A stretch of 64,000 nucleotides of DNA from CAYNKA01 sp964397655 (GTDB taxonomy: Bacteria; Spirochaetota; Spirochaetia; DTKZ01). The position numbers and the translations under genes were made by a program. The notes beneath the pieces are model-generated. The model did no database searches. It was not told where the DNA came from and saw only the letters and a program-made list of their open reading frames with translations. Shown here in pieces: positions 1-8,872 of the stretch. The stretch covers positions 21,115-85,114 of the forward strand of contig CAYNKA010000015.1 of the NCBI GenBank assembly GCA_964397655.1, written 5' to 3'. The stretch's first letter is position 1, and every line of letters begins with the position of its first letter.

Positions 1-1
1 A

Positions 2-91
2 GCACAGACCCGCAGCCTTGTTGACGATATCCGAAAGACGATCTATGATGTCGACAGACAACGTTTACGCAATGATGAAACGGAAAATTGA
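2..91 (+). CDS. 3' end of an unidentified gene (partial)
   Basis: An open frame enters from the left edge and stops at TGA 89-91, seven bases before the EIIA start and in the same frame. The visible 29 residues are charged and helical-looking and are not enough to assign a family. The tight spacing suggests co-transcription with the EIIA gene. It could be a chance open frame. Confidence 0.35.
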   Translation, partial: AQTRSLVDDIRKTIYDVDRQRLRNDETEN

Positions 92-97
92 AATTTC

Positions 98-565
98 ATG
101 CAAAGAAGCATTTTTCACTCCGGCACGGTAGTCATAGAACTGCATAGTACGGAGAAATTCGCGGCCCTTCGGGAACTCATACGCAACGCTCCGGTCTTTG
201 ACTCCCTTTCGGACAAGGATCTGTTCCAAGAGACGGTTTTCGCCAGAGAAAGAATCCAGAGCACCGGCCTCGGCAGGGGCGTCGCATTCGCGCACGGAAA
301 ACTCGCCGAGATAAAGCACGTAAAAGTCGCCCTCGGCATTTCCAAGTACGGCATAGAATTCGACTCGGTGGACAGGCTTCCGGTCCACCTTCTCTTCGTC
401 GTCGCCACGAATCCGTCGATGCACATCGATTATCTCAAATGCCTCTCCACCTTGGCCAGCATGACCCGCATCGAGGGATTCCGCGAGGAAATCATCTCCT
501 GCTGCAGGGAAGAGGAAATAGAAGACAAACTATCCACCACATACGAACGGCTCGCTCTCGCCTGA
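98..565 (+). CDS. PTS EIIA domain protein (PtsN/fructose-type)
   Basis: A 155-residue single-domain EIIA of the mannitol/fructose/nitrogen-PTS class, normal length for PtsN. The phosphorylated histidine is His66 in STGLGRGVAFAHGKL, matching the family pattern STGIGxGIAxPHGK. The following segment (IEFDSVDRLPVHLLFVVA) matches the second conserved block, and the C-terminus is the usual helical one. It accepts phosphate from HPr/EINtr; with no EIIB/EIIC nearby a regulatory role is more likely than sugar uptake (inference). An in-frame stop lies just upstream of ATG 98, so the start is well bounded. lysA begins 32 bases downstream. Confidence 0.85.
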   Translation: MQRSIFHSGTVVIELHSTEKFAALRELIRNAPVFDSLSDKDLFQETVFARERIQSTGLGRGVAFAHGKLAEIKHVKVALGISKYGIEFDSVDRLPVHLLFVVATNPSMHIDYLKCLSTLASMTRIEGFREEIISCCREEEIEDKLSTTYERLALA

Positions 566-597
566 GATCGTTCGCCGAAGAAAGAAGGAGAAGCCCG

Positions 598-1851
598 ATG
601 AGTGCCAAGAAACTCCCCTTTTCGAGGAGCCTCGTGGAGGACATCGCAAAGACCGAAGCGACGCCGTTCTATCTGTACGATGAAAAGGCCATCCGTGCGA
701 AGGCAAGGGAATTCCGCGACGCCTTTTCCTGGGTCCCCGGAGGGTTCAAGAACTTCTTCGCCGTCAAGGCCCTTCCCAATCCCCACATCCTGAAGATCCT
801 CGGGGAAGAAGGCATGGGGGCCGACTGCAGCTCGCTTCCGGAACTCCTCCTGGCCGAGCGCGCCGGAATCACCGGCGAGAACATCATGTTCACCTCCAAC
901 GACACTCCGGCGGGGGAATACGTGAAAGCCAGGGAACTCGGGGCGATCGTCAATCTCGACGACATCTCCCACATCGATTTCCTGGAGAAGGTCGCCGGAT
1001 TCCCCGAGCTCATCTGCATGCGGTACAATCCCGGTCCCCTGAAGCAGGGAAACGTCATCATCGGCAAGCCGGAGGAGGCCAAGTACGGTTTCACCCGGCC
1101 CCAGATCGTCGAGGGGTACGGGCTGGCCAAAAAAAAAGGAGCCCGAAGATTCGGGCTCCATACCATGGTCGCGTCGAACGAACTCAATCCGGATTACTTC
1201 ATCGAGACGGCGGTCATTCTCTTCGAGCTTGCCGCGGAGATCAACAAGACGCACGGAATCCGCATGGAGTTCATCAACCTGGGCGGCGGGGTCGGCATCC
1301 CTTACCGCCTCGAGCAGGAAGCCGTGGACCTGGGCCGCGTCTCGCGGGGCATCAAGGAAGCCTACGGCAGGATCATCGAGAAAAACGGGCTCGCACCCCT
1401 CCGGATCGTCACGGAAAACGGACGTTGCGTGACCGGTCCGGCCGGCTACCTCGTCTCCCGCGCGATCCACGAAAAACGGATTTACAAGAACTACATCGGC
1501 CTGGACGCCTGCATGGCTAACCTCATGAGGCCCGGGATGTACGGGGCCTATCACCACATCACGGTGCTCGGCAAGGAGGATGCCGCCGCGACGGAGACCT
1601 ACGACGTCACGGGGAGCCTGTGCGAAAACAACGACAAGTTCGCGGTGGATCGGAAGCTGCCGAAGATCGAGATCGGCGACCTCGTCGCGATCCACGACTC
1701 TGGGGCCCACGGCCACGCGATGGGATTCAACTACAACGGGAAACTGCGCTGTGCGGAATTGCTCTTGCGGGAAGACGGGTCGGTGAGGAAGATCAGGAGG
1801 GCGGAAACGGTCCGGGATTATTTCGCGACACTGGACTTCGAAGGCCTTTGA
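598..1851 (+). CDS. lysA: Diaminopimelate decarboxylase
   Basis: Fold-III PLP decarboxylase (417 aa) converting meso-diaminopimelate to L-lysine. The PLP lysine is Lys57 in FFAVKALPNP. The glycine-rich phosphate-binding loop INLGGGVGIP follows the barrel, and the partner-subunit catalytic cysteine lies in GSLCENND. I chose ATG 598 because a strong Shine-Dalgarno (AGAAGGAG) sits just upstream and the protein then starts like the family; the frame stays open to 439 but that extension overlaps the EIIA gene. The 3' end overlaps the convergent gene by 59 bases. Confidence 0.93.
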   Translation: MSAKKLPFSRSLVEDIAKTEATPFYLYDEKAIRAKAREFRDAFSWVPGGFKNFFAVKALPNPHILKILGEEGMGADCSSLPELLLAERAGITGENIMFTSNDTPAGEYVKARELGAIVNLDDISHIDFLEKVAGFPELICMRYNPGPLKQGNVIIGKPEEAKYGFTRPQIVEGYGLAKKKGARRFGLHTMVASNELNPDYFIETAVILFELAAEINKTHGIRMEFINLGGGVGIPYRLEQEAVDLGRVSRGIKEAYGRIIEKNGLAPLRIVTENGRCVTGPAGYLVSRAIHEKRIYKNYIGLDACMANLMRPGMYGAYHHITVLGKEDAAATETYDVTGSLCENNDKFAVDRKLPKIEIGDLVAIHDSGAHGHAMGFNYNGKLRCAELLLREDGSVRKIRRAETVRDYFATLDFEGL

Positions 1852-3601
1852 CGGAAATACCCTCGAGCCTGCAGAGCCGCGTGAGCTCATCGAGCGAAAC
1901 CGAAGGATTCAACAGGAACATTCTGTCGGTCACGCGCTTCGGTTCCGGCCGTAGGCGCAGACCGAGGAATTTGCTCACCGACGGCCGGTCACGGCATTCG
2001 ATCACGGTTCCTTCGAGAAGTACGATCTCGTGCACGTTTTCGTACCAGCGGCGGAGGGAGTCCCTCGCGCGGGCCGGTACCCGATTTCCGGACAGGTTTT
2101 CGAGGACGATAAGCAGGACTTCAAGGGGGATACCTTCCGCCGCCGCCCTCGACACCGATTTCTCGCTCATCCGATAAAGGCCGGGAAGACCGAGCCGGTC
2201 GCAGAACCGTCCGAGTATGCGTTCCGAACCCGGAGACTTCGTCGCAATCGTGCAATCGGCGTGGATTTCGACGAGGAGGGACGAATCCTCATCGAAGGTG
2301 GGAAGAGGGGATTCTCCGACGAGGAACCGCCCCGCATCGGAAAAGCCCACCACGGCCTGACATTCGGCGAAACCCAATTTCAGGCCGCCGAGGGGGAAAA
2401 GGAAATTCCGGATGCATCCGAGGATTTCCTCCCGCCACCGCTCCAGAGCGCCGACGTAGGAAAGGCCTTCGGTTCCGATCCACGGATTCCAGCGATAGAC
2501 CGTGTACTCGACGATATCGTCGAGGCCGAAGGACTTTCCGGAACCCAGGAGCGCGGCCAAGGTGTCGAGCAGCATCCTTCCCTTCGTGCCGTCACCGCGA
2601 TCCTTCTGCGTGAGACGGACGGTCCGTACGAATTTCTCCCGGAAGGTCAGGCCGAGCCAGGCGGTGCCTGTCTCGGTCGGTCGGCAGATTCGCCGTTTCC
2701 CCTCCCGTTCGATCACGACGAATCCGAGCTCCAGCAGCAGGCGGAACGCGTTCGCGAGCCTTTCTCTCTTCGACGGGAAAACCGGAGGCTTGCGGTTCTT
2801 CGGCACGTGATCGGCGAAGTCCTCGGCGGCCCGCTCCGCGTCCCGGCGATAAAGGAGCCCTTCGTCCGATCTCAACCTCAGACGGAAGAATGAAGCGTGA
2901 ACGAGAAGGGAATCCATATCCGAGACGAGGAAGGGGGGAATCGGGATGAGTTCCGCCTCGCGGGGCACGAGGGCGACGCCCGAGGTCCAAACCCTGCCGT
3001 CGAGGAGCAGCTCGGGCCAGATGCCGATCCCGATTCTCAGGTCGGAACGCCGGCAATACAGGACGAGGACAGCGAGGCGAAGGGAGGCGGAGAGTCCTTC
3101 GGCGAAAAGCTCCCGGTCCTCCGGATCGAAGACCTTCGCCACGGCCCCGACTTCGATCGGACGAGAGGAGGTCAGGACGAAAGCGAGAATCTTCTTCGAG
3201 AATTCTACCGCCGACGAGGAAGGCGTGAAACCGTTCCCCTGCCCTTCCGAGGAGAGCCTTTCCGCGGACAGTTCCCCCGGTTCCCGGAAAAACCTCTGAT
3301 AATACCTGAAGGTGCAGACTTCATCCAGGAAGTCGTCCGCCGAAATCCACTCCGAACTCCCCCTCCGCAGCAAAACGTCCCGATCCTTTTCGGAGTACAC
3401 GGATTCGGCGTAACGAACGCTCAGTTCGCGGTGGGGATGCTCCTGGAGTCCAAGATCGAGGAGAAATCTAACGTCCTCAAGAAAACCCCCGTCCGTCTTT
3501 GCGAACGGTTCGACCGACTCCCCGCCGAGCATACGAACCCGCGCCTCCCGATCGAGGGCGTTCCAGGTGAGGATCGACTCGAGAAAGTCCTTCGGCTTCA
3601 T
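1793..3601 (-). CDS. Helicase-associated (Helicase_C_3/XPB-Ssl2-like) domain protein
   Basis: About 602 residues, no signal peptide or membrane segment. The C-terminal third looks like the Helicase_C_3 (XPB/Ssl2-like) domain: a beta-strand start SLLVEIHADCTIAT, then LGRFCDRLGLPGLYRMSEKSVSRA and EGIPLEVLLIVLENLSGNRVPA, the usual 'older evidence domain plus winged-helix' layout. No Walker motifs are visible, so this is the stand-alone non-ATPase type. Function unknown; a DNA-associated role is an inference from the domain. ATG 3601 (MKPKDFLESI) looks more natural than ATG 3634, but neither has a clear ribosome site. It overlaps lysA tail to tail. Confidence 0.6.
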   Translation of the reverse strand: MKPKDFLESILTWNALDREARVRMLGGESVEPFAKTDGGFLEDVRFLLDLGLQEHPHRELSVRYAESVYSEKDRDVLLRRGSSEWISADDFLDEVCTFRYYQRFFREPGELSAERLSSEGQGNGFTPSSSAVEFSKKILAFVLTSSRPIEVGAVAKVFDPEDRELFAEGLSASLRLAVLVLYCRRSDLRIGIGIWPELLLDGRVWTSGVALVPREAELIPIPPFLVSDMDSLLVHASFFRLRLRSDEGLLYRRDAERAAEDFADHVPKNRKPPVFPSKRERLANAFRLLLELGFVVIEREGKRRICRPTETGTAWLGLTFREKFVRTVRLTQKDRGDGTKGRMLLDTLAALLGSGKSFGLDDIVEYTVYRWNPWIGTEGLSYVGALERWREEILGCIRNFLFPLGGLKLGFAECQAVVGFSDAGRFLVGESPLPTFDEDSSLLVEIHADCTIATKSPGSERILGRFCDRLGLPGLYRMSEKSVSRAAAEGIPLEVLLIVLENLSGNRVPARARDSLRRWYENVHEIVLLEGTVIECRDRPSVSKFLGLRLRPEPKRVTDRMFLLNPSVSLDELTRLCRLEGISVKGLRSPVSRNNPGPFPPS

Positions 3602-3679
3602 TCGGAAGCGTTTCACGCCATGGACCCCGCTCATTGACCATTTCGGGAAAACCGAGATAATGAACGCGGAAGAAAAGAA

Positions 3680-4447
3680 ATGAAAAAGAAACTCCTAACC
3701 GTCGTTTTTTTGTGCGCCCTGTCGATCGCCGATCTCGCCGCCCTGTCGATCGACGACGTTCTACCGAGGCTGTCACGGGATGATCGGGAAAAGCTGAAGG
3801 ATAAAAAGGAACTCGTGCTCTATACGGAAGGGAAGACGGAGTTCAAATACCTTCCCGACACCCCGTTGTCCGACCGGATAAGGAGGAAATTCGAAGGTTT
3901 CGATCCCAACGTATCCGACGAGGCGCTTTTCATCATGCCGCTCCCGGCGAAACGCGACGATCCGAGCCTTTTCCTCTACAACAAACTCCGCGCAATCAGC
4001 TCGCTTTCGGGGATCACCTATTTTTCGAACCGGAAAAAGGAAACCCAGATCCTCTTCAGCGACGTCTACGCGATCGACGGCCTCGATTCGAAAAGAAGGA
4101 TTCCCGACAGGACCTACTCGTACCTGCCCTCCGATGAACGGGTGCTCATCCATCTCGAGGACGTGAATTTCGGAAGCGGCTACTACGAGGTTTCTTACAT
4201 GACCGCCGACGGCGCGATGTCCTTCGGCATGAAGAACCTCACCAGCCTGAAATACATCTTTCCCGTGATCGGAAAGGAAAACGTCAGGTTCGAACTCCTC
4301 GTGGTCCCGTTGGACGACGCTCTTCTCGTCTACGGAGCGTGCTCGGTGGAGGCTGCAGGCTTTGTGAAGAGCCTCATCCACCTCCCGAGCGCCTTCTACA
4401 CCCGCATCCGGGCCTTGAAAGACTGGTTTTCGAAGCAGGCGTACTGA
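3680..4447 (+). CDS. Exported protein of unknown function
   Basis: 255 residues beginning with a clear signal peptide (MKKKLLTVVFLCALSIADLA, cleavage near residue 20-22). The rest is a soluble alpha/beta protein with no membrane segment until the C-terminus. It resembles spirochaete-restricted exported proteins (possibly the DUF6675 group, recalled rather than searched). Likely periplasmic or outer-membrane associated. A purine-rich stretch (GAAAAGAA) precedes the ATG. It ends seven bases from the convergent sugar transferase gene, leaving no room for a separate terminator. Confidence 0.65.
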   Translation: MKKKLLTVVFLCALSIADLAALSIDDVLPRLSRDDREKLKDKKELVLYTEGKTEFKYLPDTPLSDRIRRKFEGFDPNVSDEALFIMPLPAKRDDPSLFLYNKLRAISSLSGITYFSNRKKETQILFSDVYAIDGLDSKRRIPDRTYSYLPSDERVLIHLEDVNFGSGYYEVSYMTADGAMSFGMKNLTSLKYIFPVIGKENVRFELLVVPLDDALLVYGACSVEAAGFVKSLIHLPSAFYTRIRALKDWFSKQAY

Positions 4448-4454
4448 TTCGGCT

Positions 4455-5834
4455 TCAATAAGCGTTCTTGTTGATGAATCCCTTCACGAAGGTGAGGAAA
4501 AGGATCTTGATGTCGAACCAAACGCTCCAGTTCCGGATGTAATAGAGGTCGAATTCGAGCCGCTTCTCGATGCTCGTATCTCCCCTCCAGCCGTTCACTT
4601 GGGCCCAGCCCGTCATTCCGGCCTTCATTCTATGGCGGAGCATGTAGGCGGGAATCTTGTACCGGAACTGCTCCACGTACATCGGCCGTTCCGGCCTCGG
4701 TCCCACGAGACTCATTTCACCCCTGAAGACGTTCCAGAGCTGGGGAAACTCGTCGATCGAAGACTTTCTGAGAAACGCTCCGATGGGAGTTATCCGCGGA
4801 TCGTCCTTGACGGTCCAGCCCTTTTCGTTGGAGTCGTCGCTCATGACGCGCATCGACCGAAACTTGAACATGTAGAACCTGTCGCCGTCGATGGTCATGC
4901 GTTCCTGCTTGTAGAAGACCGGTCCCCTCGACGTGATCTTCACGAGAATCGCGATGACCAGCAAGAAGGGAGACAGGATGAAGAGACCGAGGAGGGAACA
5001 GGTTATATCCATGAAGCGCTTGAACAGACCCGCGAAGAATCTCTCTTCCGGCTGGTTGATCTTGATGAGGGGGACCCCCAGGAAGTCCTCCACGGTGCTT
5101 CCTATGAAATTGTAGGACAGATCGGGAAGGACGACGAAGGGGATGACGGAATTGTAGCTGCTTTCGAGGATCTTGTTCACCTTGGTGGACTGTTCGTGCG
5201 AGTAGCCGATCACCACAAACTCCGGATGATACTCCTCGAATGCCGTTTTTATATCCTGCGCCGAGACCTCCGGGATGCCGTGACTCAAGGCCTTTCCCCC
5301 GCTGTCATACCAGCCGAGGAACCGGTAGCCGAGGTCGGGAGTCTGCTGCACCGTGGTGACGTATTTCTCCATCTGCGAGCCGTTTCCCATGAGAAGGACG
5401 TTGTGGAGCAGCTTGCCCTTCCAGTACATCGCGTAGACATGATTCCGGAAACCGATGCGGAAAACGGATACGAGGACCTCCGCGAACAGGAGATAGAGGA
5501 GGATGTGACCGCGGGAAATTCTGAGAGGCGCGAAGAAATAATAGAGGACGACGATCGCAATGGCGCCCTGCAGAATGGCCAGGAAGAGGGAGAAAATTTC
5601 ACGATACCACGGCTGGATTCGGTACTGCTGATAAAGATGGTTCGCGTGGAAAAAAAGCCAGTTCAGTACGACGGCGAGAACCGTGAGTTGGGAAAAGGTC
5701 CATTCCCAGCCTTCGCTTTCGTCGAGGAGAAGTTCGAACCTTACGTAGTAGGCGAGCAGCCAGGCGAGAGCGGTCGCCACTCCGTCCAGGATGAGAAGGT
5801 GGAAATAAAACGACTTCCGGTATCTTTTGATCAT
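4455..5834 (-). CDS. Polyprenyl-phosphate hexose-1-phosphate transferase (WbaP/WcaJ-type)
   Basis: 459-residue initiating transferase that puts a hexose-1-phosphate on undecaprenyl phosphate at the inner membrane. The N-terminal half has four or five membrane helices followed by a CoA_binding_3-like nucleotide domain (about 140-240). The C-terminal Bac_transf domain has a membrane hairpin, YKQERMTIDGDRFYMFKFR, the DDPRITPIG block, LRKSSIDEFPQLWNV, and SLVGPRPERP. Full length for the family. Last gene of the minus block that makes UDP-uronic acids, 35 bases after the Wzi-like gene. The substrate sugar cannot be read from sequence. A second initiating enzyme (WecA-like) lies at 38.7 kb. Confidence 0.9.
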   Translation of the reverse strand: MIKRYRKSFYFHLLILDGVATALAWLLAYYVRFELLLDESEGWEWTFSQLTVLAVVLNWLFFHANHLYQQYRIQPWYREIFSLFLAILQGAIAIVVLYYFFAPLRISRGHILLYLLFAEVLVSVFRIGFRNHVYAMYWKGKLLHNVLLMGNGSQMEKYVTTVQQTPDLGYRFLGWYDSGGKALSHGIPEVSAQDIKTAFEEYHPEFVVIGYSHEQSTKVNKILESSYNSVIPFVVLPDLSYNFIGSTVEDFLGVPLIKINQPEERFFAGLFKRFMDITCSLLGLFILSPFLLVIAILVKITSRGPVFYKQERMTIDGDRFYMFKFRSMRVMSDDSNEKGWTVKDDPRITPIGAFLRKSSIDEFPQLWNVFRGEMSLVGPRPERPMYVEQFRYKIPAYMLRHRMKAGMTGWAQVNGWRGDTSIEKRLEFDLYYIRNWSVWFDIKILFLTFVKGFINKNAY

Positions 5835-5869
5835 ACGTCACCCGATCACAGGAATTGCTCCGCACGACC

Positions 5870-7528
5870 TCATTCCAGGGTATACCGAAGGCTCAAGACG
5901 TTTTCGAGATCCCATTCGGCGGCTCCCTTTACGTGTGCGGCATCGCCATTATACACCAAAGTGGATTGTAGGAAAACGGTAAATCGATCGGAAAAACGCA
6001 GCCATCCGCCGAGAGAGAACACGTTCCGCACGTCCGGCGTGCCGGACGGGGTGCGGAGATCCCATGCCGCGTCTCCGGTCAGGAAGAGCGACGTGATCGA
6101 GTTCTCGCCCTTCAGGAGGAGTCTGTACTCGAAAAAGACCTCGTAGGCCCCTGCGACGCAATAGGAAACGAGCAGGGAGTTCATGACCGTGTCCGGCCCT
6201 TGATTGTAGCCGATGGGAGAATTGAGATAGTAATAGTTCTTGTCCCCGAGGACCTCCTTCCGGGCCTCGCTGTGGATCCTCCTCGTGGAAAAGAAGCTGA
6301 CGAGCGGGGTTTCCCTGATGTAGAGCCATGGATCGGTCTTCACGAATTCGTAACCCACGGTGAGGTTTCCCCCGCCGATCTGCCGGGAATACTCTATTCC
6401 GGCGAGAAAGCCCATGGCGTTCGGCTCCTCGTCCTTGCCGTAAGCGTTCTTCTCGAATATCGTGGAGAGCTGATCCATGGCGAACTGGCCGTAGAGAAGG
6501 AGGCCAGCCGACGGCGTATAGTCCGCTTCCGCGGTGACGAGCGAATTGGAATACTCCTTCAGGTAGAGATTGTGATAGACGATGAGGGGATTGAACACCC
6601 GCAGGTCCGGGTATTTCCCGCCGTAGATGATCGATTCGTTCATCGTGAAACGCAGGTTCTCCAGGATCCGGAATTCGAACCTGTGCGCGAGGAACATCTT
6701 GAACCGCTCCGCGGCCGGCTTTTCCACATAGGGATAATCGGGGAACCCGTCCGCGACGTCGATCATCCAGGACTCCAGCCCGAGGAGCAGGAACGTGTAC
6801 TTGAAGCGGTCCCAGTAGGTCGTGAACCGCACGCCCTCGTGGTAAAGGTCGGCGTCGGAGAGCATGAGGTTGCCGGTCCTTCCGCTCCCCCAGGAGAGAA
6901 GGTCCCTTCCCGCCCAGAGGTTCCACCGCTCCCCGCCGAAGCTCAATGCCGCGCGGTACGGTATATTGAGGTCGAACTGATAGGGGTCGGTGAGAACGCT
7001 CGTGACGTTGTCGTGATCTCCGCCGGCCTGCCAGGAGTCCTTCTGCACGGTGAGATCCACGTACATGTCGAGATCGTCGAAGAAGACAGCGTCCGCCAGG
7101 ATTCCGAGAAAAGGCCTGCGCTTCGACGCGTCGTAGTCCCAGTTCTCGTAATCGCGGTTCGTGTGCAGGTAAACCTCCGCGCCGACGCGGAACGAGGGAT
7201 AGAAGCGGAAGCCGCCTTCCTCCGAATACACGGGCTGCTTCTTCAGGAGCTTTTCGGCTTCGCGATAGGCTTTCTTCCCGGCCGCTCCGAGCGCGCCGTA
7301 GTCGATTCTTCGCAGAACCTGCCTGAGTTCCTCGTGGGTGTAAGGAAAGGACTGGCTCGGAAGCCCGAGGCCTTGCTGGACGTAGAGCGTCCGGATGAGC
7401 CGGTAGGCGTCATCGGAGAGCGGAACGATCCTCTGATCGCTCTCCGCGAATGATACGGCCGCGACCATGAGCAGAAGAGGGACGAGTCCAGCAGGCACGA
7501 TGCCGAGAAGTCCGGAAAAACGTTTCAT
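5870..7528 (-). CDS. Wzi-like outer-membrane barrel (capsule assembly family)
   Basis: 552 residues with an N-terminal signal peptide (MKRFSGLLGIVPAGL..., cut near residue 28). An N-terminal helical segment is followed by many alternating aromatic strands typical of an outer-membrane beta-barrel, ending in an aromatic/basic strand. It resembles the capsule-assembly Wzi family, which holds or organises polysaccharide at the cell surface. The frame runs on upstream, but ATG 7528 shares an ATGA overlap with the ugd stop and begins a proper signal peptide. Placed between ugd and the initiating transferase, so a role in surface glycan display is likely. Confidence 0.75.
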   Translation of the reverse strand: MKRFSGLLGIVPAGLVPLLLMVAAVSFAESDQRIVPLSDDAYRLIRTLYVQQGLGLPSQSFPYTHEELRQVLRRIDYGALGAAGKKAYREAEKLLKKQPVYSEEGGFRFYPSFRVGAEVYLHTNRDYENWDYDASKRRPFLGILADAVFFDDLDMYVDLTVQKDSWQAGGDHDNVTSVLTDPYQFDLNIPYRAALSFGGERWNLWAGRDLLSWGSGRTGNLMLSDADLYHEGVRFTTYWDRFKYTFLLLGLESWMIDVADGFPDYPYVEKPAAERFKMFLAHRFEFRILENLRFTMNESIIYGGKYPDLRVFNPLIVYHNLYLKEYSNSLVTAEADYTPSAGLLLYGQFAMDQLSTIFEKNAYGKDEEPNAMGFLAGIEYSRQIGGGNLTVGYEFVKTDPWLYIRETPLVSFFSTRRIHSEARKEVLGDKNYYYLNSPIGYNQGPDTVMNSLLVSYCVAGAYEVFFEYRLLLKGENSITSLFLTGDAAWDLRTPSGTPDVRNVFSLGGWLRFSDRFTVFLQSTLVYNGDAAHVKGAAEWDLENVLSLRYTLE

Positions 7529-8847
7529 TGCCCCACTCCGTGATAAACGAGTCCTGCGGCCTCGACGAGCGGCCGTTTGTAGATGTTCCTGAAGTCGAAG
7601 AAGAGACCGGCCTTCAGCTCCGATTTCACCCTCGCGAGGTCGAGATTGCGGAACTGGTTCCATTCCGTGAGGATGACGAGGGCGTCGGATCCCGCGATCG
7701 CCTCGTATTCGTCCGAACAGAAGACCACCGAATTCCCGAGCTTCTCGAGCCTCCACTTCGCCTCGTCCATTGCCGCCGGATCGTAGACCCTGAGCTTCGC
7801 TCCCGCGGCCGCGAGCTCGGACACCAGGGTGAGGGACGGCGCTTCCCTCATGTCGTCCGTATTGGGCTTGAACGCGAGACCGAGAACCGCGAGGGTCCTG
7901 CCCCTGACTTCTCCCATGGCGGCTTCGATCTTCCTCACCATGCGCACCTTCTGCCTCTCGTTCGCCGCGATGGTCCCTTCGACGAGCGTGAGGGGGGAAC
8001 CGGCCTTCCTTCCGATTTCCGAAAGGGCCTTCGTGTCCTTGGGGAAGCAGCTTCCTCCGTAACCCGGTCCCGCATGGAGAAATTTCGCGCCGATCCTTCC
8101 GTCCTTCCCCATCGCCCGGGCGACGTCCTGGACGTTCGCGCCGACCGCCTCGCAGAGGTTCGCGATCTCGTTTATAAAGGTGATCTTAACCGCGAGGAAG
8201 GCGTTGGAGGCGTATTTGATCATCTCAGCGGTTTCGAGGTTCGTTTCCACGAAAGGCGTCTCGTTGAGGTACAGGACCCGGTAGACCTGCTTCATCGTCT
8301 CGAGGGCCTTCGGCGTCTCGTAGCCGATCACCACGCGGTCGGGATGGGTGAAATCATAGACCGCCGATCCCTCCCTGAGGAATTCAGGGTTGGAAACCAC
8401 GTCGAATTCGAAGCCCGCCCCTCTCCTCGCGAGTTCTTCCGCGATCCAGGCCTTCACCTTGCGGCCCGTACCCACCGGCACGGTGCTCTTGTTCACGACG
8501 ACCTTGTAACCGCCCATGGCGCGCGCCACGGTTTCCGCGGCCGCCTTCACGTAGGAAAGGTCCGCGCTCCCGTCCTCCGCCGGCGGAGTTCCCACCGCGA
8601 TGAACACCACGTCGGCCTCACGAACGGCGGATTCGACGTCGTTCGTGAAGGACAGCCTCTTGTAATAAGAGTTGCGCTCGACGATGACGTCCAGACCGGG
8701 TTCGAAGATCGGGATCTTTCCGGACTTGAGCTTCTCGATCTTGCCCTCATCGATGTCCGCGCAGGTCACGGTGAGCCCGAAGTCGGAAAGACAGGCTCCG
8801 GTTACGAGCCCGACGTATCCCGTTCCGATGACGGCTATGCTGTGCAT
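7525..8847 (-). CDS. ugd: UDP-glucose 6-dehydrogenase
   Basis: 440 residues, usual length. Oxidises UDP-glucose to UDP-glucuronate with two NAD+. N-terminal Rossmann motif VIGTGYVGLVTGACLSDFG; catalytic cysteine in GPGYGGSCFPKDTKAL; C-terminal UDP-binding domain starting near LAVLGLAFKPNTDDMREAP. A good Shine-Dalgarno (AGGAGAAG) precedes ATG 8847. It follows the UDP-glucuronate epimerase by 25 bases and overlaps the Wzi-like gene by ATGA, so the three act together to supply UDP-GlcA/UDP-GalA. Confidence 0.95.
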   Translation of the reverse strand: MHSIAVIGTGYVGLVTGACLSDFGLTVTCADIDEGKIEKLKSGKIPIFEPGLDVIVERNSYYKRLSFTNDVESAVREADVVFIAVGTPPAEDGSADLSYVKAAAETVARAMGGYKVVVNKSTVPVGTGRKVKAWIAEELARRGAGFEFDVVSNPEFLREGSAVYDFTHPDRVVIGYETPKALETMKQVYRVLYLNETPFVETNLETAEMIKYASNAFLAVKITFINEIANLCEAVGANVQDVARAMGKDGRIGAKFLHAGPGYGGSCFPKDTKALSEIGRKAGSPLTLVEGTIAANERQKVRMVRKIEAAMGEVRGRTLAVLGLAFKPNTDDMREAPSLTLVSELAAAGAKLRVYDPAAMDEAKWRLEKLGNSVVFCSDEYEAIAGSDALVILTEWNQFRNLDLARVKSELKAGLFFDFRNIYKRPLVEAAGLVYHGVGQ

Positions 8848-8872
8848 GCTCTCTTCTCCTGAAGCGGCTCGA

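Noticed and set aside
430..1890. Long minus-strand open frame (486 codons) opposite lysA
   Set aside because: High-GC shadow of a well-supported gene; no family-like motifs, and composition follows the antisense codon pattern.
4599..6146. 515-codon plus-strand open frame
   Set aside because: Antisense shadow of the sugar transferase and Wzi-like genes; no signal peptide, ribosome site or recognisable motif.
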